64,000 bases of DNA, from the NCBI GenBank assembly GCA_905220665.1, contig CAJNAR010000163.1, positions 310,001-374,000 of the forward strand, read 5' to 3'. The notes beneath the pieces were generated by a model. That model searched no databases. It saw nothing but the letters and a program-made list of their open reading frames with translations, and was not told the DNA's origin. Shown piece by piece: positions 56,131 to 63,410 of this stretch; within the stretch, counting starts at the first letter, position 1; each line of letters starts with the position of its first letter. Made by a program: the position numbers and the translations under genes. The DNA is from Albugo candida. Lineage: Eukaryota > Oomycota > Peronosporomycetes > Albuginales > Albuginaceae.

Positions 56131-57660
56131 ATGCAGGCGACCTCGATCACAGCGAGACGCCTGCATACGTATGAGCTGAGTGAAGTCGACAAGCTGACTC
56201 TGCAACTGGCGAGGAGCAACACGTCGATGTCTCAGTATGCGGTGAGTCTGCGCAACTGCATTTCGGGGAAGCGTGGGTGGCTCAAGTACGGCTGCATGGG
56301 ATTTACATCGCTGGGCACCGCGAGAGGTGTCGCTACGTGCGTCTGGACCGATCCCTACTTCGAGGTCTGGCTACCTTCTCGCTGGGCGGAGAGGATGATG
56401 GTGCCCATGCGCTTGGAGGAAGGCGAGTACACGTCTCCATACTACAGCTGGCGGAAGGTAAGGGAGGGAGACTACGCAATCTTGTCGCGGTGCCCTGTCC
56501 TCTCGCATGAGTCTGTCAGATGTGTACGTCTACGGTTCTGGAACGAACCAGCGATTGGAGTGCATCCGGAGTACTGTGCACCGCTGAACCTGGACTTCGA
56601 CGGTGACGAGGTGCATGTGTCCATCGTGACGGGCAAGCGCTGTAAAGATGAGGCTGAGGCGAACATTCGTCTCAACAGGCTGTCGAAGTTTAGTCGCGAG
56701 AAGGTGGCAAGCGCACTAGATGCATCAGGCTTTGACCGGTCTTCCCTGGACACTGGGTGCATCGACTTCATGACTCTGTCCACGCTCAGTGCCGCTCAAG
56801 ATGTAGACCTCGTGCAGATGACGCCGATCCACGACCTGTCCCGTTGCAAGCGTGCTCAGTGGATTGGATTGTCGTCGCACCTTCGTAGCAGGAGGGCGAG
56901 GATGCAGACATTCGTGCAGAGGTGCACTGACAGCGTTCACGACTTGACCGAGAGTCATATACGCGTCTCTGAAGGGTTCACGGTGGGTCGGCAGCTCAAG
57001 CACGTCTTGTTCCAGACGGAGACGTCTCAGCAGGGGACGGTAACGCAGTGGGTCGCCCAGCCCGACAGACGTCGCCTCAGAGTGCAGGGCCCCTGGTGCT
57101 CGGTTGGGCAGTACGGCTTTCCCGGGACGAAGCTGTCCTCGCACGTCTCTGGAGCCATTCAGCAGGCACTCATGGACAAGGCTAAGCATGGAAAGGGCTC
57201 CGAGACGTCCGGTTTGCTGCTCTCGCTGCTCACGGGAAAGTGCTCATTCTTCGTCACCAGGGATGCCAGTGGCAGGCTAGACGTTGAATCGGGTGATCGG
57301 ACACGCGGCGTAGCAGTTGCTGCTCTTAACAGGTCCGACATCGCACAGCTTAGCAGTCCCGCTGACAGGTTCTCACGCTGCTTGCTCGCTGTGAAGCTGG
57401 GCTGCCACCTGTCGCACATCGAGGCGTCTGAGACAGAGGTAGCCGAGTTGACTCACGCTCTGTTCTGCGCAACATACGTCGACTCCGACGCTGCAATTGC
57501 TGACTCGCTGAACGTCAACTTCCTGTCGAAGACGTACTCTCCCGCCCTGCTAGCCGCTGCCTGCGACGACATCTACTCGCTTGACGGTCGCCTCTCCCGT
57601 CCCGCTTACTCAGCCTACCTCGACGAGTGCCAGGTCGCATGTCCAGTTGCGTCGATCTAG
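56131..57660 (+). CDS. RNA polymerase beta'/largest-subunit-like protein
   Basis: Intact 509-residue frame, 200 bp downstream of the capping gene. Residues 70-160 reproduce the largest-subunit core: Asp-Pro-Tyr-Phe-Glu-Val-Trp-Leu-Pro-Ser, Gly-Asp-Tyr-Ala-Ile-Leu-Ser-Arg-Cys-Pro-Val-Leu at 113-124 (the Asn-Arg-Gln-Pro-x-Leu equivalent), and the metal-binding Leu-Asn-Leu-Asp-Phe-Asp-Gly-Asp-Glu-Val with Asp155, Asp157 and Asp159 in place for catalytic magnesium. The clamp domain that normally occupies the first several hundred residues is missing, and the rest (160-509) is too diverged for me to place the bridge helix or trigger loop. The length and reduced layout recall split or minimal viral polymerases. 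It is likely to need the beta-like partner encoded on the opposite strand. Confidence 0.8.
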   Translation: MQATSITARRLHTYELSEVDKLTLQLARSNTSMSQYAVSLRNCISGKRGWLKYGCMGFTSLGTARGVATCVWTDPYFEVWLPSRWAERMMVPMRLEEGEYTSPYYSWRKVREGDYAILSRCPVLSHESVRCVRLRFWNEPAIGVHPEYCAPLNLDFDGDEVHVSIVTGKRCKDEAEANIRLNRLSKFSREKVASALDASGFDRSSLDTGCIDFMTLSTLSAAQDVDLVQMTPIHDLSRCKRAQWIGLSSHLRSRRARMQTFVQRCTDSVHDLTESHIRVSEGFTVGRQLKHVLFQTETSQQGTVTQWVAQPDRRRLRVQGPWCSVGQYGFPGTKLSSHVSGAIQQALMDKAKHGKGSETSGLLLSLLTGKCSFFVTRDASGRLDVESGDRTRGVAVAALNRSDIAQLSSPADRFSRCLLAVKLGCHLSHIEASETEVAELTHALFCATYVDSDAAIADSLNVNFLSKTYSPALLAAACDDIYSLDGRLSRPAYSAYLDECQVACPVASI

Positions 57661-58205
57661 GACGCGGCTAGACGTACCCGTCTCAGCAGGCGAGAACTCT
57701 ACAGCGCGGTTCAGCGGAGGCGATCCGATGTCGGTGACGTCGACAATCTGCATACACTTCAGACTGAACGCGATCGTCCGCTTGCCTGTGATGCTGAAGT
57801 CCGGCGTCCTCTTGAGCGTCACCTCGACGGCCAGCACTCCAATCACATTCTGCTTGAGGTTAGCGATCGCCGCTTGCAGGTTCATCTTCTCGTCGCTTAA
57901 CAGCCTCGCCTCACCCCTCTCGTTCCTGATCACAGCTGCTGGATGGAAGCCGCGTGTAATGTTCGCAGTGATCCACATGTAGTCGTTCGCCTCAGTGTCG
58001 CGCAAACCGGGACCTGCTTCCTACCCAATCTCCTTCAGGCGAGACACCATCCACTCGTACCGCTGCACAGGCACACCGATCGACGCGTACGTCACCATGT
58101 AGCACGGCTTCGTCCCTGTGACAGCGTTAATCCTTGCCGACTCCACGCCGATGTTGCGACGATACTCCACGATGCCCCCGTTCAGGCAAACCAAGCTAGT
58201 CATCT
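57610..58205 (-). CDS. Two minus-strand frames separated by TAG, unknown
   Basis: Between 58280 and 57610 one minus-strand frame is open except for TAG codons near 58204 and 58021, giving a 60-residue piece (58021-58203, starting ATG immediately after the first TAG) and a 131-residue piece (57610-58005, ending TGA). The residues look like real protein (for example Asn-Arg-Ala-Val-Glu-Phe-Ser-Pro-Ala-Glu), and the frame continues the sequence following the beta-like frame. They could be the beta subunit C-terminus interrupted by mutations or readthrough stops, or two small genes. The conserved His-Gly-x-Lys-Gly motif of beta subunits was not seen. The 3' end overlaps the beta'-like gene by 51 bp. 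Confidence 0.4.
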
Positions 58206-58288
58206 ACCCGGTGTCCCACGCTACGCCCACTTGCAGCATGTACGTCGGCTTCGTCACCCCCTGCAACCGATCTGCGATGTCCTTCTCG

Positions 58289-59158
58289 TCAGCCGCAACC
58301 ATGTACGGCACTCCACGTTCCTCGAGATAGCCTTTTCGATACCCTCTCTCGCAATACGGTGGCGTCACAGTGTGGGCGGAACCAGGTGTCCGACGCCGTA
58401 ATCTTCGAGCCTGGTCGCATCGTCGCTGTCCCCTCCGACACAGGGTGGTAGACGATCGATCGAGTCGGGAACAAGCCGTCCACGTTGACCCGCTTGCTGA
58501 CGACTATGCCATCCTCGTAGTTGTGACGCATGTTCGCGAAGACGACGAGAAGGGGAATGCCTGGGACGGAGAGCGGTCTGTCGGTTGGAAGTTGCTCGAT
58601 GACTTGCTGCATGAAGGGTGTTCGAACGACGGGAAGGTAGGTCGCAGTCGAGGCAATCGTCGACGTCAACTCGACACGTGGTTTGCAGATCGCTTGCGTG
58701 CATATGGACGATGCGAGGCCTGGTCTCGGTGGCTCATCGTCGGCGAAGAAGGGGAAGAGGTGGAAGAGCGTACGGCTGTTGTCGCGGATGTCTGCGCGAG
58801 AGGCTCTCGGGACGCCAGTGAGCAAGAGCAGCATCGCAGGTGTGTTGTAGCAGAGCGAGTCGACCCATGCGAACCCGCTGGGTGACAGGCAGGGCACACG
58901 CTTCAGCAAGCAGCCGGACATAGCGTGAAGCAGGACAACCTTTGCGGGCTCGAAGACGTCTAAGCTGGGAGCGTTACGCGAGTCAAACGTTCGCCAGGTG
59001 GACAGCAGAGACGTTACGCAAGCATCCGAGATTCGAACAGACTTCGACGAGAAGCAGAAAAGCCAGGTCTTCTGTTCCGCCACACGAGCGTCTTTGTGCA
59101 CCTCGCCGAGTAGCTGCCGTGTCTGCTCACACGTCTCAGCGGTGAAGCATCTGTACAT
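58289..59158 (-). CDS. RNA polymerase beta/second-largest-subunit-like fragment
   Basis: A 289-residue frame from ATG 59158 (a GTG at 59170 and an open stretch after TGA just upstream also exist). It carries the second-largest-subunit segment: Phe-Phe-Ala-Asp-Asp-Glu-Pro-Pro-Arg-Pro, Leu-Pro-Val-Val-Arg-Thr-Pro, and the strongly conserved Asn-Tyr-Glu-Asp-Gly-Ile-Val-Val-Ser-Lys-Arg followed by Asp-Gly-Leu-Phe about 210-230 residues in. Near 58330-58370 the sequence makes better sense in another frame (Glu-Arg-Gly-Val-Pro-Tyr-Met-Val), which suggests a frameshift. Both the lobe/protrusion half before it and the hybrid-binding His-Gly motif after it are missing or unrecognised, so this is either a split subunit or a decaying gene. 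Confidence 0.7.
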   Translation of the reverse strand: MYRCFTAETCEQTRQLLGEVHKDARVAEQKTWLFCFSSKSVRISDACVTSLLSTWRTFDSRNAPSLDVFEPAKVVLLHAMSGCLLKRVPCLSPSGFAWVDSLCYNTPAMLLLLTGVPRASRADIRDNSRTLFHLFPFFADDEPPRPGLASSICTQAICKPRVELTSTIASTATYLPVVRTPFMQQVIEQLPTDRPLSVPGIPLLVVFANMRHNYEDGIVVSKRVNVDGLFPTRSIVYHPVSEGTATMRPGSKITASDTWFRPHCDATVLRERVSKRLSRGTWSAVHGCG

Positions 59159-59170
59159 GCAGCCGTGCAC

Positions 59171-59386
59171 GACGGAGCGAATGCGTCCCGCTTCCAGTCA
59201 GTCGCGGGAGGAAGCAGTGCAGAGGGAGGGCGAGTAGCTGCAGGCCCAGCTGTGAGAGTCGACGCAGGCAGTGCTAGGCCTTGAACTACTCAGCAAGAAT
59301 AACCGTTGGGGCGTGTGTGATGCATAGCGCTTCGCACTTAATTTTTTTCAGCGACCAACGTCTCTCAGCCAGTACGTCTCGTGTGC
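59171..59386. other. Spacer between beta-like frame and repeat R
   Basis: Short GC-rich spacer that changes to an AT-richer stretch (TTAATTTTTTTCAG near 59339) just before the repeat. It could hold the beta-like promoter, but no motif is established. Confidence 0.3.
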
Positions 59387-59772
59387 TTCGCTGCTTGACA
59401 GCTGTACTTGCCGTCGCACCCACCGTAGCATTCGACCAGACGTCCGCATGAACCTCGCTACGACGTACCCCGCCTACCTGCAAGACGCGAGGCACCTGCC
59501 GAGCCCGCACTTCGTTCACGCTGCCTCTACCCGCTCACTGCAACCCGCGAGGCGCAGGCCGAGCTCCCGAGTTTTTGAACACGCATGTCTCTGCCTGCTC
59601 ACTGCAACCCGCGAGGCGCAGGCCGAGCTCCCCTCTTCTTCACCCTCGACCCTTGCTTCACCGAANCCGCGAGGCGGCAGCCGAGCTCACCCCGACTTCA
59701 CCCACGACCCTCGCTCACGCCTCACCACTTGCTCTCGAACCCAGCTAACCCGCCTAACCCCCTTCTCGCCTG
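59387..59772. repeat. Direct repeat R of insert
   Basis: 386 bp, near-identical to 53823-54212, with a 4-base deletion and one undetermined base (N at 59666). Its right end includes the last ~17 codons and the stop of the gene at 59722-60297, so the left repeat carries a copy of that gene's 3' end. Sequences outside the two repeats differ, which rules out a simple circular or tandem source unit. Confidence 0.95.
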
Positions 59773-60297
59773 GAAGATGTCAGACCTGGCCCGGTAGTCG
59801 CGCACAGTCTTCAACGTCTGACCATCAATCAGAGGCACCGATGACTTGCTTGTACGCTGAAACGCCTCCATCAGGTACGCGTCTTGCAGCACCTTCGGGA
59901 TGGGGATTGGCGGCTTCGAATTCGCAGCGAGGATAGAGAGAACCCTCGTAAGTGCGTTGAATCGATCAGACAAGCCCGACTGGTAGCTCCGGCACTCCCT
60001 GCTTTCGACTGCATCCCTTACGCAGGTGACCAGTCCGATGATCATCGCGGAGAAGAGTTGCATGTTCTGCGTGTACCTGAGTCCCCGCGTTGGGCCGTCC
60101 CCGCACACAGATGTCTCTGACCCCGCTGTTGAGACGAAGTCTGGTGCACACCTCCCAGGCGACACATCCACCAGCGCGTACTGGATGTCTCTCGTCCTCG
60201 TCTCCAGATCCGCTAGCCTGTCCATGATGCGCTCCTGTGTCAACGAGATCTTGCTCACCAGCGTCGATATCTTGCGAATCTCGTTCCTCGCCGACAT
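59722..60297 (-). CDS. Unknown coiled-coil protein of the insert
   Basis: 191 residues from ATG 60297 (33 bp inside the right boundary) to a TGA within direct repeat R. Residues 1-45 form heptad-like helix (Arg-Lys-Ile-Ser-Thr-Leu-Val-Ser-Lys-Ile-Ser). The remainder has Asp-Arg-Phe-Asn-Ala-Leu-Thr-Arg-Val-Leu and Pro-Ile-Pro-Ile-Pro but no domain I recognise. GC-rich like the rest of the insert. The open frame runs on into the LINE endonuclease upstream by chance of the junction. Real ancestral gene may have been longer and cut at the insertion boundary. Confidence 0.5.
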   Translation of the reverse strand: MSARNEIRKISTLVSKISLTQERIMDRLADLETRTRDIQYALVDVSPGRCAPDFVSTAGSETSVCGDGPTRGLRYTQNMQLFSAMIIGLVTCVRDAVESRECRSYQSGLSDRFNALTRVLSILAANSKPPIPIPKVLQDAYLMEAFQRTSKSSVPLIDGQTLKTVRDYRARSDIFQARRGLGGLAGFESKW

Positions 60298-60330
60298 GTG
60301 AGCAGATCGTCCCACACACATGCTGCAGGA

Positions 60331-60335
60331 GTGGT
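60331..60335. repeat. Target-site duplication, right (GTGGT)
   Basis: Second copy of the 5-bp flank. The bases outside the duplication, on the LINE side, continue the endonuclease frame up to its Phe-Gly-Asp-Phe motif. Confidence 0.7.
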
Positions 60336-60849
60336 GTGTGAAATCACCAAATACAATATGTGTTGCGGTCGATTTAAAAGTGTTGGAGAGCAATAACTCA
60401 TAAAAACCCACTCGTTCCTCGGCCGTGACCGGTGCATATACATTGTGAATATACACCGGTGCATCGTGAATGAGAAGACGCAAAACCAAATAACGATTTT
60501 GAATGCTTCGTTCGGTGAGTTCTTCAGCTGTTGAGTAACCGGGAAAGTCCGAACGAAGAATTGTCATGACGTCGCCACTGCGGTTTTGAGTCGGATGGAG
60601 AAAAGCACTGTTGTGATCATTGACAAACATTTTGTGCTGCTTTTTTGAGGATAATAAAAACTGAAATGAGTACAGTTGGTTGTGATCGTGAAACTTGGTT
60701 TCTTGAACACAACAAATGGAGTGTTGTGATAGGATGTGGTCGATAAAAAGATGACCATTTTTATGAATTCCATCAACATTCACCGTGAGTGCTGAGATAT
60801 TGTTCCACGTTGAAATAATCGAGGAGCCCTTAGCAGTCAAGCTGAAGTG

Positions 60850-63162
60850 GACCAGAAATCAACCTCGTTTCACCATCTTGTTTTGAGAGGTGAAGTGTTG
60901 TATGTTCCTCTGGAAAAAAGCTGAGGTTGACTGAAAGCTCAGCGATGTCACCATGGAGAAGTCCGCGCCATTTACCTCCAAACCATAAAGACCAACACTT
61001 TATGCCCACATCGGAGCGGAAGAAGGATATGATCACGTTAGTTGGAAGTAAACGAAAATGATGACCCGGAATCCAAATCACTGGTCCATCGGTGAGATAT
61101 TGGATCCAGTGATCGTTTGTGTAGAATGTCGGGGCAGTACACATAAATAAGAGTTCCAAAAACGCGAGAGCTTTGGTCGCTCGAGTCAAACCGAGAACTA
61201 TGTCCGGCACTGACGTCCACCACGACATGACTTTCTCATACAAGACAGATCGTTTTGATGGAACTTTTCCACCAACATGGCGACTCCATCGCATCGCAAA
61301 CATAACATCTTCACCAATATGCAGCTTGTACGCTGCATAAACCCGATTTATCATGAGCAGATGCGCCAATTCATGCAACGCTTTTTCATTCGACTCCATA
61401 CACGATAGTAGCACACCATTCATCGTGATCGGATGATCAAGTGCCGCTCGGATTATTTTGTCCGGATTTTTGCAGAACTGGACTAGCTTTCTAACGGGAT
61501 GGATGCAAGCATCGGCTTGAACTAGCTTGTCCGGTCAGAGTGAGTAAAGGGCATTTTTGGAATCGATTTCCATTATCTCCCCTATCTCACCAACTCGGGT
61601 TGGTCGTTCCGATTTCTCGATTGTTGTATGCCGTTTTTGATAAAAGTGTGCCGCCTCTTTTGAAGTGGCTACCTCCTTTGGCATCCGTGCTTTCATGGGG
61701 ATCATTTGGACGCGATTGCCATTCTCTGGATTGGCAACCGCTGTTACTTCTTCGATCTCCACCTCCATAGTTGCGAGCACGGAAAAATAGTTACTCGTCG
61801 CTAGTTTTGGAAGCGCAAGAGGTGGTGCTTTGGAGACCATTTGGTCGAACGGCTCCACCCGATTACGTTTTCCACTCGTCCAAGCCAACTTCATGGATAC
61901 ATCCCCATCCCGCTCCACCCGCGGTTGTGAGTATGACTGACTAGTCAGTTGGAGGATGGGAGGAGTGGGTTGCAACAAAGCTGGTGCTTTTGGTGGTGTG
62001 ATAGTGGGAGGAGTGTTGAGCTCCAACGAGATTTGATCGGAGGGCTTCCTTTCATGTGTCCTCGTCTCCAATTCTTGACTGGGAACTGGATTCACTACCG
62101 CTTGTGGTGTCACCACAAGTGCCGCTGGTTCGGTTGTTTGTTTTATCGCTTTTTTTGTTTTTGTTTGCTGTGAATCAGAGTTGCAAATTGATTCTGGTTT
62201 TGCTGTTTCTTTTGCTTGTTGGTTTGTTGTTGCCGTGCTCCCGTGGCTTCTGTAGCACCCAAATCCAAGCAGTGAGGACCACGTTGACCAAAACGTGGTC
62301 GTTCCGTTGGAATAGGAGCATTTTCCCCCCTTACTGGGTAAAGTTGTTTGTCGTAAGCGATTTGTTCAACCACTTTACCAACTCTAATCAATTGTTGGGG
62401 GCACGTCAAACAACCAAAGTAAACTCGCCAAGTCGACATCACCACTTCCTTAGTGGGAATCGTCTTGCGAAAGGTGCCATACACCACTTGACATCCGAGT
62501 TGGAAGAGCGCGGAATATGTGATTCCGCTCCTCCTCCACGCCTACGCCAAGACATCGAGGTAGTATGTTGTTTCAAGAGTATCAAACTCCCGAAAAAAGT
62601 ACTTTTCCCCAAGGATAGTCACCGGCTGACACTCCAACTGTTGGCAGGCATCCGCTGTGGTGACCATCACTCTGATGTTTCCCCCAGGTATTTTGGACAC
62701 CTGAGCGATGGACCGGCTCTCCAGTAAACTTTCAAAGACCGGATTGCCGTGGTCTCGTATCAGAGAGGATAAAATTTTCCCATTTGGAGTACGTGTCAAA
62801 GACTGACCTGTCTCCAACACCATGGGGAAGGTTGCTTTCCGGATTTGGAAAGGTCTTGCTGCTTCCAATTTCGCAGACGAAACAGACCAATCCGGATGCT
62901 CCCCATCAGCATATAGCTGCAGTATAGCCTCGATATCCGAGGCTTTCGGCTTTGGGAGCTCCACGCGAAATTTCGCCCGAGCTCTAGCCTGGTCCTTACG
63001 CAAGGACTCCTGCGACTTGATTATGTCAGCAAGAGTGGGACTTTTAGTGTCGTCCACACTTGCACTTGCAGTTTCCTTTGGGTCACCCTGTGACGAGGCA
63101 ACGACAGTACCACATGCACCACATCCTACACCGGTAGTACCGGTATTACCCTGTACCGTCAC
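60850..63162 (-). pseudogene. LINE ORF1, broken
   Basis: Pieces at 62542-63162, 62143-62487, 61535-62116 and 60850-61423 lie in order but different frames. The first has Pro-Thr-Leu-Ala-Asp-Ile-Ile-Lys-Ser-Gln-Glu-Ser-Leu and a globular part with Arg-Val-Met-Val-Thr-Thr-Ala. The second is Gln/Lys-rich, the third Pro-rich. The fourth ends in a short globular domain (Trp-Ile-Pro-Gly-His-His-Phe). This resembles long ORF1 proteins of Tx1/L1-type LINEs, which bind the element RNA. It also shares the Leu-Ala-Asp-Ile block with copy C. Confidence 0.65.
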
Positions 63163-63386
63163 ACTGGGGTGGGGGTAATTTTCACGTCATCATACAGGGG
63201 TGACGACTCATCAACAATCATGCAATCACCCAATACTGGGTGACTCACGAGGGTTGCCACGTCACTACAAGTGGACGTTACCACCCTGGGTTGTGTCGAT
63301 ATGTCGACATGAATCATTGTTTTCGAGAGGAAGGAGTTGAAAAAAGTTGTTTTTTCGAGTTGTTTTTACTAAATTGGCGGGTTATT

Positions 63387-63410
63387 TAGTAGCCGGCAAA
63401 TTAAGAAGTG
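63387..63410. repeat. 24-bp motif shared with LINE copy C 5' region
   Basis: TAGTAGCCGGCAAATT followed by (A/G)AGAAGT(G/A) here matches the reverse complement of 35901-35924 at 22 of 24 bases. In both cases it is antisense to, and some 220 bp or more upstream of, a LINE ORF1. Confidence 0.6.

Larger units (their letters stand above)
53778..60330. mobile_element. GC-rich virus-like insert carrying capping enzyme and RNA polymerase
   Basis: 6553 bp of foreign DNA inside LINE ORF2, bounded by the 5-bp duplication GTGGT. The composition contrast is plain: in two 60-base lines I counted, 55441-55500 has 37 G+C and the LINE line 52441-52500 has 24. From left to right it holds a 45-bp end, direct repeat L, the capping enzyme (+), RNA polymerase beta'-like (+), two minus-strand pieces and the beta-like frame (-), direct repeat R, and an unknown coiled-coil gene (-) that begins 33 bp from the right end. 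No terminal inverted repeat, integrase, transposase, DNA polymerase or capsid gene was found. Self-encoded transcription plus capping points to a cytoplasmic DNA virus or linear-plasmid ancestor, or to a large nuclear DNA virus of the kind that carries its own polymerase. Confidence 0.8.
60331..63410 (-). mobile_element. LINE copy B/D, 5' part (5' UTR, ORF1, endonuclease)
   Basis: Reading leftward it contains ORF1 starting at 63162, its continuation through 60850 in several frames, and the endonuclease N-terminal half at 60340-60840 (Asn-Val-Asp-Gly-Ile-His...Cys-Val-Gln-Glu-Thr-Lys...Tyr-Ile-His-Asn-Val-Tyr-Ala-Pro...Phe-Gly-Asp-Phe). It connects to 53777 across the insert. The 5' limit is uncertain; the match to copy C near 63387-63410 suggests it reaches at least that far. 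Confidence 0.8.

Noticed and set aside
56131..57660. Cellular-type RNA-dependent RNA polymerase (silencing RDR)
   Set aside because: RDRs also have an Asp-x-Asp-Gly-Asp-like motif, but the upstream blocks and the partner beta-like frame fit a DNA-dependent multisubunit polymerase better.
53823..59772. Insert as an LTR retrotransposon
   Set aside because: The repeats are not at the boundaries, lack TG..CA ends, and no gag, protease, reverse transcriptase or integrase lies between them.
53778..60330. Insert as one and a bit copies of a small circle
   Set aside because: A circular source would make the sequences following the two direct repeats identical; they differ immediately (TGTAG versus GAAGA).
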